From the NCBI GenBank assembly GCA_964654815.1, contig CAZZLH010000018.1, positions 1 to 27,368 of the forward strand: a stretch of 27,368 nucleotides of DNA, given 5' to 3'. Position 1 is the stretch's first letter. Each line of letters opens with the position of its first letter. This document shows positions 12,547 to 20,582 of the stretch, in pieces. This stretch comes from ZLKRG08 sp964654815 (lineage in GTDB: Bacteria; Actinomycetota; Actinomycetes; Nanopelagicales; Nanopelagicaceae). The translations under genes were made by a program, and so were the position numbers. The notes under the pieces are model-generated. The model worked only from the letters and a program-made list of their open reading frames with translations, did no database searches and was not told the origin of the DNA.

Positions 12547-14202
12547 TTAATATTGAAGCGCTTTCTTCGATACCTCTTTGGCTCGCGCGACTATTTTTTG
12601 ATATTCCGCGATTGAGGCCTTCTTCTGAGTCGCTTTCCAGCCTAAGTATGGAGCGATCAAATCTGCTACCGCTGGTGCTATTTCCAAACCAAAATTCTTC
12701 GCTTCAAAGGAGAGTCTGGTGCGCCTTTCTAACACATCAGCCACGGATTGCGCGCCCTCGGCAATCGCCGCATAGACAATCTCAGCCTTTAGATATGGCA
12801 AGTTCTTGGTGATAGGCGCGGCTAATTTCCGATCAGCTTCGATTAGAGCGACCACTTCACTTAGCTCCGAGCCATAACGATTTAGCAGATGGTTTATGGT
12901 CTCTGTCTTTAACTGATACTGATTGGCTAGCTGCTCCACTTGTTGAACCAGAGCCCAGTAACCATCTGCGCCAACAATAGGCAACTTCTCGGTGATACTT
13001 TCATTGGTTAATTTAGTGATGTCATTAGTAGCCATATCGACCGCATCTTTTGCCATAACCCGATAAGTCGTGTACTTGCCACCAGCAAGACTTACAAAAC
13101 CTGGCACCGGCCTATCCACTGTATGTTCGCGAGAAATCTTGGTGGTATCGGTAACCGCTTTATTAGCCACCAAGGGTCGTAATCCAGCGAATACACCGAT
13201 TACTTGATCCGCGCTGATTCTGGGTTGCAAGATTTGATTGGCTTGATCGATTATGTATTGAACATCAGAGCGATCTGCAAGCGGCTCGGCTGGATCACCC
13301 GAAAACTCAGTATCGGTCGTACCAACCATCCATTGATCTTTCCAAGGAATGATGAAGAGAACTGATACAGCGGTCTTGATGATGATGCCTTCGTGGGCCT
13401 TGATCGCATCGCCCGGTAAGACTATATGTGCACCTTTACTCATCTTGACTTCGTAACCAGGCGTAATACCAAAATCTTTATGCATTTGGTCGCTCCAAAC
13501 ACCTGCGCACATTATTACTGCAGCAGAGCTGACCGTGATCTTCTTCTTGGAATTCAAATCTCGCACTACGGCGCCGGTTATTCGCTTTCCCTTACGGGTG
13601 AGTGATTCGACTCTGGCGCGAGTCAAGATCACTGCGCCATGTCGCTTTGCGGTACGAGCAATCAGCATCGTATGGCGAGCGTCATCTACTTGTGCGTCAA
13701 AATAACGTATCGCGCCGGTGATCACATCGGTGCGAATGCTTGGGGCAATCTCAGCCACTGTCTTTTGAGATAAATGCTTATGTCCCGGGAGCGCTCTCTT
13801 GAAACCACGTAACGCGTCGTAAAGTGCCAGGCCTGCGCCGACATATGTGCGTTCTTTAACTTTCTCATGCAATGGGTATAAGAATGCAACCGGCTTGACC
13901 AAATGGGGTGCGGTGGTCGAGACCATTAATTCCCGCTCATGAAGCGCCTCACGGACCAATTTGAAATCGTATTGCTCTAAATAGCGTAATCCGCCATGTA
14001 TCAACTTACTCGAACGACTTGAGGTACCCGATGCGAAATCGTTTGATTCGATTAACGCAACATTTAATCCGCGAGTGGCTGCATCAAGGGCGACTCCCAC
14101 GCCGTTGATTCCGCCGCCAATGACCAGTACATCAAAATCCTCATCAGCCAGACGCGCCAAATCCTCTTCTCGTTGCTCGGGATTTAGGCTGGAATCAAAC
14201 AT
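12547..14202 (-). CDS. glpD: Glycerol-3-phosphate dehydrogenase (FAD, respiratory type)
   Basis: A 551-aa membrane-associated flavoprotein that oxidises glycerol-3-phosphate to dihydroxyacetone phosphate and sends electrons to quinone. FAD-binding fold DVLVIGGGINGVGVALDAAT (GxGxxG), then the signature SGTSSRSSKLIHGGLRYLEQ, HLVKPVAFLYPL, and GGKYTTYRVMAKDAVD near residue 375; the C-terminal cap domain follows. Length fits the family. AGGAGAG just before the ATG is a strong ribosome site, unlike several leaderless neighbours. It is divergent from glpK with 40 nt between the start codons, so both can be controlled from one short region. No glycerol facilitator (glpF) is seen here. Confidence 0.95.
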   Translation of the reverse strand: MFDSSLNPEQREEDLARLADEDFDVLVIGGGINGVGVALDAATRGLNVALIESNDFASGTSSRSSKLIHGGLRYLEQYDFKLVREALHERELMVSTTAPHLVKPVAFLYPLHEKVKERTYVGAGLALYDALRGFKRALPGHKHLSQKTVAEIAPSIRTDVITGAIRYFDAQVDDARHTMLIARTAKRHGAVILTRARVESLTRKGKRITGAVVRDLNSKKKITVSSAAVIMCAGVWSDQMHKDFGITPGYEVKMSKGAHIVLPGDAIKAHEGIIIKTAVSVLFIIPWKDQWMVGTTDTEFSGDPAEPLADRSDVQYIIDQANQILQPRISADQVIGVFAGLRPLVANKAVTDTTKISREHTVDRPVPGFVSLAGGKYTTYRVMAKDAVDMATNDITKLTNESITEKLPIVGADGYWALVQQVEQLANQYQLKTETINHLLNRYGSELSEVVALIEADRKLAAPITKNLPYLKAEIVYAAIAEGAQSVADVLERRTRLSFEAKNFGLEIAPAVADLIAPYLGWKATQKKASIAEYQKIVARAKEVSKKALQY

Positions 14203-14230
14203 TACTCTCCTATATTAACTTAGGTTCAAG

Positions 14231-14236
14231 TAAAGT
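14231..14236 (+). promoter_or_regulatory. -10 box for glpK (leaderless type)
   Basis: TAAAGT ends 6 nt before the ATG at 14243, within the 40-nt glpD/glpK divergent region. No good -35 is seen. Confidence 0.45.
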
Positions 14237-14242
14237 TCCTAT

Positions 14243-15691
14243 ATGACCTACGTCGGAAGTCTAGATCAAGGAACAACTAGCACTCGTTTCATTGTCTTTG
14301 ACCAATTGGGTCAAATAGTTGGTCAGCATCAACTAGAGCACGAACAGATATTTCCACAATCTGGTTGGGTCGAACATGATGCCGAGGAGATTTGGCAAAA
14401 CACCGCGAGAGTTATCGATGGCGCTTTAGCCAATGCGCAGCTAAAGATGACTGAACTAACTGCCATTGGCATCACAAATCAGCGCGAAACTGTGGTGGCC
14501 TGGGATAAGAGCACTGGTAAAGCGCTAGCCAACGCCATAGTTTGGCAAGATACCCGCACCGCTGAATACTTAAATGCCTTCAGTGATCAGCAGAAGACTC
14601 TGATAACTGCGAAAACCGGCACTCCGATTGCTCCCTATTTCTCGGCAAGCAAGATGGCTTGGTTACTAAAGCATAAGATCACGGATACCAGTAATTTGGC
14701 TTTTGGCACGATAGATGCCTGGCTGTTATTTAAGTTAACTGGGGTTTTTGCCACGGATGTCACTAACGCCTCTCGCACTCAATTGATGAACCTGGAGAGC
14801 CTTGATTGGGATAGCGAACTTCTCAATATTTTTGGGATTCAAAGAGAATGGTTGCCGGAAATCAAATCTTCCTCTGAGATATATGGCAAGACCAAAGAAG
14901 GCGTATCTGTAGCCGGAATTCTCGGCGACCAACAAGCTGCAATGGTTGGACAGACCTGCTTCAACAAGGGGGAATCGAAAACCACATATGGCACGGGTAA
15001 CTTTGCTCTGATAAGCACTGGCGATGAACTGGTTAAATCAAAACATGGGCTCATTACCACTGTGCTATTTAAATTCGGTAACGCTCCAGTTCAATATGCG
15101 CTAGAGGGTTCAGTTGCTGTAACTGGTTCGGCAATCCAATGGCTTAGAGATCAATTAGGCATCATCAATTCTGCCTCTGAAGTTGAGAGTTTGGCAGCAT
15201 CGGTCCCAGACAATGGCGGCGTCTACTTTGTCCCCGCCTTCTCCGGATTATTTGCGCCATATTGGCGCAGTGATGCACGAGGCGTGATTGTGGGACTAAC
15301 TCGAGCAAATACCAAGGCCCATCTTGCTAGAGCTGCATTAGAGGCAATCTGTTACCAAACCAAAGAGGTAATGGATGCGATGGAAGCAGATAGTGGCATC
15401 AAATTAAAAGAGATGCGAGTAGATGGTGGAATCACCAACAATAAATTATGTATGCAATTACAGGCAGACATTATGGGAATCGATATCGTAAAGCCGGTGA
15501 TCACCGAAACCACTGCGTTAGGCGCAGCTTTTGCAGCTGGTTTGGCAACAAAGGTCTGGCAAGATACTGATCAGATAAGAAAGATTTGGCGACGAGAATC
15601 AACATGGAGCTGCCAAAGCACTCAAAGTTGGCGCGACTTTGGCTATCTAAATTGGAGTAAGGCAATCAAGCGGACTTTAGATTGGGTTTAG
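14243..15691 (+). CDS. glpK: Glycerol kinase
   Basis: A 482-aa FGGY-family kinase that phosphorylates glycerol with ATP to glycerol-3-phosphate, the substrate of the divergent GlpD. Clear signatures: SLDQGTTSTRFIVFD, WVEHDAEEIW, GITNQRETVVAWD, IVWQDTRT, GDQQAAMVGQTCF, KTTYGTGNF, and the FGGY C-terminal piece EMRVDGGITNNKLCMQLQAD. It is slightly shorter than the usual ~500 aa. A TAAAGT box lies 6 nt upstream of the ATG and there is no ribosome site, so a leaderless mRNA is likely. The galT gene follows after 23 nt in the same direction; read-through is possible. Confidence 0.95.
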   Translation: MTYVGSLDQGTTSTRFIVFDQLGQIVGQHQLEHEQIFPQSGWVEHDAEEIWQNTARVIDGALANAQLKMTELTAIGITNQRETVVAWDKSTGKALANAIVWQDTRTAEYLNAFSDQQKTLITAKTGTPIAPYFSASKMAWLLKHKITDTSNLAFGTIDAWLLFKLTGVFATDVTNASRTQLMNLESLDWDSELLNIFGIQREWLPEIKSSSEIYGKTKEGVSVAGILGDQQAAMVGQTCFNKGESKTTYGTGNFALISTGDELVKSKHGLITTVLFKFGNAPVQYALEGSVAVTGSAIQWLRDQLGIINSASEVESLAASVPDNGGVYFVPAFSGLFAPYWRSDARGVIVGLTRANTKAHLARAALEAICYQTKEVMDAMEADSGIKLKEMRVDGGITNNKLCMQLQADIMGIDIVKPVITETTALGAAFAAGLATKVWQDTDQIRKIWRRESTWSCQSTQSWRDFGYLNWSKAIKRTLDWV

Positions 15692-15714
15692 GATAGGCGG
15701 GTTATGGAGTTGCA

Positions 15715-16812
15715 ATGGAGCTAGCTGGAGTAATCCGTACCGATCGGAAGATGGCAGATGGCAGGACCATCCGTTATTACGATAGCAAACCCAGAAAACG
15801 CGAGGCGATAGACCAGCGTCCAAAAGAGTCTCAGCCGGAAATTGGTGAACTCCGCTTCGATCCACTTTTAAATGAGTGGATCGCCATTTCAGCTCATCGC
15901 CAAAATCGAATCTTTCTCCCACCTAAAGAGTTATGCCCACTCTGTCCTACCAAAGATGATCTCTTAACTGAGATCCCTGAATCAGATTTTGAGGTTGTGG
16001 TCTTCGATAATAGATCTCCCTCACTTCGACCACCGGATGGCGATTATGCCTTGCCGGATTATGCAGGTCCTGAGACCGATTTAGCTAAGGCGGTCGGAAA
16101 GTGCGAGGTGGTTTGTTTCACCGCAGATCATGGTCAATCTTTCTGTGATTTGAGTACCAGCCAGATCCGCACGCTATTGGAGGCCTGGCGCGATAGGACT
16201 CATGAGCTCTCCCAAGAGAGCTACATCAAACATATCGCACCATTTGAGAATCGCGGTGAAGAGATTGGCGTTACTTTGCACCATCCACATGGTCAGATTT
16301 ACGCATATTCATACTTGCCACCACGGGTAGAACGTATGCTCGCCGTGGCCAAACGTTACAAAGCAGAATTTGGCCGAATTCTCTTTGATGAAATATTAAA
16401 GCGTGAGTTATCAGAGCAGGTTCGAATAATCGCAAAGAATGAGGAGTGGGTGGCCTATGTGCCCTATGCCGCGCGCTATCCCTATGAAATACATGTCGCG
16501 CCACTATCTCCTGTCGCAGATTTAACTGAATTAAATAAGGCGCAGTGCGATTCATTTCCAGAGATCGCCTTGGAAGTTACCAAAAGACTTGATGGTGTAT
16601 TCGGTATTCCGATGGCTTATATCGCAGCTTGGCATCAAGCTCCGGTGCATGAAGGGCGAGATCTCTTGAGATTACATTGGCAGATAACTAGCGTCCGACG
16701 AGCACCGGGAAAGTTGAAGTACCTCGCTGGTTCAGAGTCAGCGATGGGAGCTTTCATCATGGATGTGAAACCTGAGGAATCTGCCAAGCAACTTCGTGAG
16801 GTAAAGCTTTGA
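15715..16812 (+). CDS. galT: Galactose-1-phosphate uridylyltransferase
   Basis: A 365-aa Leloir enzyme that swaps UMP between UDP-glucose and galactose-1-phosphate. Metal-binding CPLC (C74, C77), uridylyl-site segment FDNRSPSLRP, FENRGEEIGVTLHHPHGQ with the nucleophile His192 inside H190-P-H192-G-Q, and a C-terminal YIAAWHQAP and LRLHWQITS that complete the HIT-like fold. Start ATG 15715 has GGAG (15706-15709) 5 nt upstream. First gene of a galT-galE-galK operon; its stop overlaps the galE start by 4 nt (TTGA). Confidence 0.95.
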   Translation: MELAGVIRTDRKMADGRTIRYYDSKPRKREAIDQRPKESQPEIGELRFDPLLNEWIAISAHRQNRIFLPPKELCPLCPTKDDLLTEIPESDFEVVVFDNRSPSLRPPDGDYALPDYAGPETDLAKAVGKCEVVCFTADHGQSFCDLSTSQIRTLLEAWRDRTHELSQESYIKHIAPFENRGEEIGVTLHHPHGQIYAYSYLPPRVERMLAVAKRYKAEFGRILFDEILKRELSEQVRIIAKNEEWVAYVPYAARYPYEIHVAPLSPVADLTELNKAQCDSFPEIALEVTKRLDGVFGIPMAYIAAWHQAPVHEGRDLLRLHWQITSVRRAPGKLKYLAGSESAMGAFIMDVKPEESAKQLREVKL

Positions 16813-17762
16813 GGGTACTGGTAACTGGCGGCGCTGGATATATCGGAAGCACCGCTGCCGCCCTACTGATCTCTGCTGGTTATGAAGTCACGGTTTTGGA
16901 TGATCTAAGCACCGGCCATGCCGATGCCGTTCCAAGCCAGGCGAAGTTCATCAACGGATCGCTCTTATCCGATTCGGATCTGGACAGCGCATTGCAAGGT
17001 TGCGATGCGGTAATGCATTTTGCCGCAAAATCCTTAGTCGGTGAATCGGTCAAACAGCCTGAGTTATATGAAGCAGTAAATTTCGGAGGTTCTGCCGCGC
17101 TATTTGCCAAGATGAAAGATTTGGGAATTACCAAACTCGTCTTCTCCTCTACCGCCGCAACTTATGGCGAACCAGAACGAGTTCCAATCTCAGAGACCGA
17201 CTTACCAATGCCTAAGAATCCCTATGGTCAGAGCAAATTAAAGACCGATGAATTGATAAAGAATTCTGGTCTCTCTGCCATCTCACTTAGGTATTTCAAT
17301 GTTGCTGGCGCATTCAAAAGCACTTCAGGTTGGTTAGCTGAACGGCATAATCCCGAGACTCACTTGATTCCAAATGTCTTGCGGGCAACCTCAGATCATC
17401 CCGTGAAGATCTTCGGAACTGATTGGCCGACAGCAGATGGCACCTGTATCCGTGATTACATTCATGTAGTCGATTTGATTGAAGCGCATATCAAGGCGTT
17501 GCAGAAATTGCCTGAAAATAGCCACGAAATCATCAATCTTGGTTCTGGCTCTGGTTACTCAGTAAGAGAGGTCATTACTGCGGCAGAGCTCGCGGTGGGA
17601 CGCACCATTCCACACGAAGCAAGCGAACGACGGGCCGGTGATCCAGCCGTACTCATCGCCGACATCACTAAGGCAAAAAAATATCTAGATTGGCAACCAA
17701 CCAGAGATCTCAATCAAATGGTCCTTGATACTTGGCGCGCTCTTGAGAGTTTAAGTCAGTGA
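16809..17762 (+). CDS. galE: UDP-glucose 4-epimerase
   Basis: A 317-aa short-chain dehydrogenase-type epimerase that interconverts UDP-galactose and UDP-glucose with bound NAD. NAD fold VLVTGGAGYIGSTAA, catalytic region SSTAATYGEP and YGQSK (Tyr-x-x-x-Lys), substrate segment LRYFNVAGA, and DGTCIRDYIHVVDL, typical of GalE. It starts with TTG inside the galT stop (TTGA) and ends in GTGA shared with galK, so translation of the three genes is coupled. Besides galactose use it can supply UDP-galactose for cell-surface sugars. Confidence 0.95.
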   Translation: MRVLVTGGAGYIGSTAAALLISAGYEVTVLDDLSTGHADAVPSQAKFINGSLLSDSDLDSALQGCDAVMHFAAKSLVGESVKQPELYEAVNFGGSAALFAKMKDLGITKLVFSSTAATYGEPERVPISETDLPMPKNPYGQSKLKTDELIKNSGLSAISLRYFNVAGAFKSTSGWLAERHNPETHLIPNVLRATSDHPVKIFGTDWPTADGTCIRDYIHVVDLIEAHIKALQKLPENSHEIINLGSGSGYSVREVITAAELAVGRTIPHEASERRAGDPAVLIADITKAKKYLDWQPTRDLNQMVLDTWRALESLSQ

Positions 17763-18874
17763 CTTTCCAACGTATCTTCAAAGCTGAACCAGATGTGGTC
17801 GCGGTTGCACCTGGTCGAATCAACTTGATTGGCGAGCATGTGGATTACTCCGATGGATACGTACTTCCTTTTGCCATTACCAATTGCACTACGGTTGCTG
17901 TGAAAAAGAGAGCAGATCAGAAGATCAGATTGGCTTCGGCTCAGCGACATGGCGCTATCTATGAAACTTCGATTTCCGACCTAAAACCCGGCGGTGAGGG
18001 CAAATGGGAGCGTTATCCACTCGGAGTTATCTGGGCGCTTGGAGTTAAATCTGGTCTCGATATTTTCATCGATGGCAAGGTTCCACTAGGTGCTGGCTTA
18101 TCTTCATCGGCCGCGCTGGAATGTAGCGTCGCTATGGCGCTCAATCAACTTTTTTCGCTGAACTTAGACCAGAAACAATTAGCGAAATTAGCTCAGAAGG
18201 CAGAGAATGATTATGTCGGCGTACCGTGCGGGATCATGGACCAATCCATCTCCTTGATGGGAGAGGCTGGACATGCGCTACTACTTGATTGCCGAGATTT
18301 AACTAGCAGATTGGTACCCATTGATCTGGCATCCAATGGTCTTGAATTATTGATCATCGATACTCAGGCGCATCACTCGCTGGTTGATGGTGGTTATGCC
18401 GAGCGGCGCGGAAATTGCGAATCCGCCGCCGCCAAACTCGGTAAAAGTATGCGTGAACTTAATTTGAGTGAGCTGGAAGCAAATAGAGGTAAATTAAGCG
18501 AGACTGAATATCGTCGCGCTCGGCATGCCATAACCGAAATCTCCCGAGTACTTGATTGCGTATCTGCCCTTGAGGCGAAGGACTTTCAAAGAGTGGGCGA
18601 GCTAATCACAGAATCACATATCTCGCTGCGCGATGACTACAACGTCTCCTGTCCTGAATTAGATGTTGCGGTTGATGCCGCACTCAGTACTGGCGCACTC
18701 GGCGCTCGAATGGTTGGTGGTGGTTTTGGTGGTAGTGCAATTGCCTTAGTAAAACAAGAGAAGTTGGTAGAGACTAAGGATAAAGTTAATCGAGCTTTTG
18801 CATTAAATGGATTTAAAGCGCCACGCTTCTTTGAGAGTTTACCAAGCGCTGGCGCGCGTGTAGTGAGTAATTAA
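17759..18874 (+). CDS. galK: Galactokinase
   Basis: A 371-aa GHMP kinase that phosphorylates galactose at C1. Galactose-binding signature GRINLIGEHVDYSDGYVLPF, ATP loop PLGAGLSSSAALE, substrate region GVPCGIMDQSIS, and the third GHMP motif GARMVGGGFGGSAIAL. The GTG start overlaps the galE stop by 4 nt. Its own stop overlaps by 4 nt the 3' end of a convergent ACT-domain gene. With galT and galE it completes the Leloir core; no galactose transporter, mutarotase or regulator is adjacent. Confidence 0.95.
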   Translation: MTFQRIFKAEPDVVAVAPGRINLIGEHVDYSDGYVLPFAITNCTTVAVKKRADQKIRLASAQRHGAIYETSISDLKPGGEGKWERYPLGVIWALGVKSGLDIFIDGKVPLGAGLSSSAALECSVAMALNQLFSLNLDQKQLAKLAQKAENDYVGVPCGIMDQSISLMGEAGHALLLDCRDLTSRLVPIDLASNGLELLIIDTQAHHSLVDGGYAERRGNCESAAAKLGKSMRELNLSELEANRGKLSETEYRRARHAITEISRVLDCVSALEAKDFQRVGELITESHISLRDDYNVSCPELDVAVDAALSTGALGARMVGGGFGGSAIALVKQEKLVETKDKVNRAFALNGFKAPRFFESLPSAGARVVSN

Positions 18875-19110
18875 TTAACTGGAATAACTGAGAGCACTTC
18901 TACGCCCCCGATTGCGCTGAGCACTTCTACCAAATCTGTGGGGTCGCTGCCGGGCACCGCTACGGTAATGTCATCGTAGCCTTTTCCATCCTCGCTCTTT
19001 ACAACAACTAAGCCGCGAATATCGCCACCGGCGAAACCAATGGCGGATGCGACCGCGCCCAGTGAGCCAGGTCGGTCTGGAAGAGCGATATGAAGACGAA
19101 AGAGCGCCAT
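18871..19110 (-). CDS. Small stand-alone ACT-domain protein
   Basis: A 79-aa protein made of a single ACT domain: FRLHIALPDRPGSLGAVASA (the ligand-binding D-R-P-G-x-L turn), then GGDIRGLVVV, DDITVAVPG and the last helix/strand. ACT domains bind amino acids or other small ligands and usually control an enzyme in trans or cis; here none is attached, so it may act as a partner subunit. The amino acid is unknown. The ATG has a very good TACAAT box 6 nt upstream, pointing to a leaderless mRNA. It converges on galK (4-nt overlap). Confidence 0.85.
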   Translation of the reverse strand: MALFRLHIALPDRPGSLGAVASAIGFAGGDIRGLVVVKSEDGKGYDDITVAVPGSDPTDLVEVLSAIGGVEVLSVIPVN

Positions 19111-19116
19111 ACCCGA

Positions 19117-19122
19117 ATTGTA
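19117..19122 (-). promoter_or_regulatory. -10 box for the ACT-domain gene (leaderless type)
   Basis: On the minus strand TACAAT (5/6 to TATAAT) ends 6 nt before the ATG at 19110. No clear -35. Confidence 0.6.
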
Positions 19123-19178
19123 GCCTTTCAGATATGGCGCGCTTACTTAATTTGAGTTTGTCTCAATACTCCAGTTGG

Positions 19179-19229
19179 CTTAACTGTTAATCACTTCTTA
19201 ACTACAGATCTTAACTGCAACTCTTAACT
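19179..19229. repeat. Four CTTAACT direct repeats
   Basis: CTTAACT occurs at 19179-19185, 19197-19203, 19210-19216 and 19223-19229, with spacings of 18, 13 and 13 nt. The last copy contains the stop codon of the duplicated protease 3' end. The last two copies appear again right of the N-run (19365-19371, 19378-19384). It could be a binding-site array or a slippage repeat that disturbed assembly. Confidence 0.6.
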
Positions 19230-19418
19230 ACTAGGCGCTGAACCAAGCGTGACGTCGAAAGTTNNNNNNNNNNNNNNNNNNNNNNNNNNNNNNNNNNNNN
19301 NNNNNNNNNNNNNNNNNNNNNNNNNNNNNNNNNNNNNNNNNNNNNNNNNNNNNNNNNNNNNNNTCTTAACTGCAACTCTTAACTACTAGGCGCTGAACCA
19401 AGCGTGACGTCGAAAGTT
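19209..19418. repeat. Identical 55-nt sequence on both sides of the N-run
   Basis: Bases 19209-19263 are identical to 19364-19418. The sequence holds the last codons of the htrA-like gene on the minus strand, so the left copy is not a second gene but most likely the same DNA. A 55-nt contig overlap is what a de Bruijn assembler run with k=55 would leave. Confidence 0.9.
19264..19363. other. Assembly gap of 100 N, probably false
   Basis: Exactly 100 undetermined bases of scaffold padding, flanked by the 55-nt duplicate. The true distance is probably negative: merging the copies would remove 155 nt and leave about 113 nt between the protease stop and the ACT-gene start. Confidence 0.95.
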
Positions 19419-20506
19419 GCAGTGTTTCCATTTGGTAGCTCCACCACAACTTTTACTTTGGTGCCAGGTGCATATGAACGGATCTTCACAATCGCAGCCA
19501 ACTGATCGCTAATACGAGCGCCATCGATTGATTTAATGATTGAGCCGACTGGAATTCCCGCGCGCTCTGCGCCCTCGCCTGAGCTCAATCGACCAATCTT
19601 CGCACCTACTCCGTTATAGGTAGTATCAAAGAAGATGCCCATTACCGGACGAGTTGATCTACCTGTTGCGATCAATTCATCGATCACACGCTTTGCTTCA
19701 TTGATTGGGATTGAGAAACCTAATCCGATTGAACCGCTAGCACCGCCAGATATTGTGGCGATTGCAGAGTTGACGCCGATAATCTTGCCGCTGCTATCTA
19801 ATAGCGCACCACCAGAATTACCAGGGTTGATTGCCGCATCAGTCTGGATGGCATTTACATAGCTCTCAGCACCAAATGACCCTGCAGTCACAGGGCGATT
19901 TAACGCTGAGACAATCCCACTAGTTACAGTTGATGCAAGTCCCAGCGGTGAACCAATCGCAACTACTTGGTCTCCTACAAGGACCTTTGAAGAATTACCT
20001 AAGACCAACTCTGGTAAATTTCCTTTGGAGATCTTGATAACTGCTAAATCATAATTTTGGTCGCGACCAACGATGCTGGCTGGGAATTGATCACCGCTAT
20101 TTAACTCAACGATGATAGATCCTCCGCCAAGGGCTGCATCATCTACCACGTGATTATTGGTTACGATAAAAGTATTCAAGCTATTTGATTTGTATACCCA
20201 ACCAGAACCGGTACCACTGCCACTAGGTGTTCTGACCGCAATTGAAACCACACTTGGAGTAGCAAGGGAAGCAATCGCAGTCACATCTATAGTGCCGCCA
20301 CTGATAGAGGTCAGAGTCTGGCCACTTGGACAAGAAGCGCCTTTGGCCAAGAACATCGCACCAGTCTTGTTATTTACGCAGGCTTTAACGCCAACTGTCG
20401 GATTGATGGCCGCATCAGAGATTCCTCCGATAAGTCCGCCCATAAGAATGGCGCCTGAGATGAAGCCAGCACCGACTTTTGCTGCAGAAGAGTCAAAGAA
20501 ATTCAT
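19379..20506 (-). CDS. HtrA/DegP-like membrane-anchored serine protease with PDZ domain
   Basis: A 375-aa trypsin-like protease of the envelope. Residues ~10-30 are an uncleaved anchor or signal segment. A short module (about 39-66) has two cysteines, C43 (KACVNNKTGA) and C59 (ASCPSGQ). Protease domain ~74-265 with the triad H119 (VTNNHVVD), D153 (NYDLAVIKI) and S231 (NPGNSGGALL). One PDZ domain ~290-370 with GVGAKIGRLSSGEGAERAGI. It degrades or refolds damaged exported proteins. A purine-rich GGAAAGAGG lies about 12 nt before the ATG, rather far. The 3' end falls in the 55-nt sequence repeated around the N-run, but this copy is complete with stop TAA at 19379-19381. Confidence 0.92.
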   Translation of the reverse strand: MNFFDSSAAKVGAGFISGAILMGGLIGGISDAAINPTVGVKACVNNKTGAMFLAKGASCPSGQTLTSISGGTIDVTAIASLATPSVVSIAVRTPSGSGTGSGWVYKSNSLNTFIVTNNHVVDDAALGGGSIIVELNSGDQFPASIVGRDQNYDLAVIKISKGNLPELVLGNSSKVLVGDQVVAIGSPLGLASTVTSGIVSALNRPVTAGSFGAESYVNAIQTDAAINPGNSGGALLDSSGKIIGVNSAIATISGGASGSIGLGFSIPINEAKRVIDELIATGRSTRPVMGIFFDTTYNGVGAKIGRLSSGEGAERAGIPVGSIIKSIDGARISDQLAAIVKIRSYAPGTKVKVVVELPNGNTATFDVTLGSAPSS

Positions 20507-20582
20507 GATAAAAGAATGCCTCTCTTTCCTGAAAAATTCCCGAGTCTTTGGTTAAATTTAAATCACGTTCAGGCCAGTTGCC

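Noticed and set aside
14735..15060. Minus-strand open frames inside glpK
   Set aside because: Shadows of a well-conserved glycerol kinase gene without any family pattern.
19224..19263. Second copy of the protease C-terminus left of the N-run
   Set aside because: Part of the 55-nt contig overlap, so it is the same DNA and not a separate gene or duplication.
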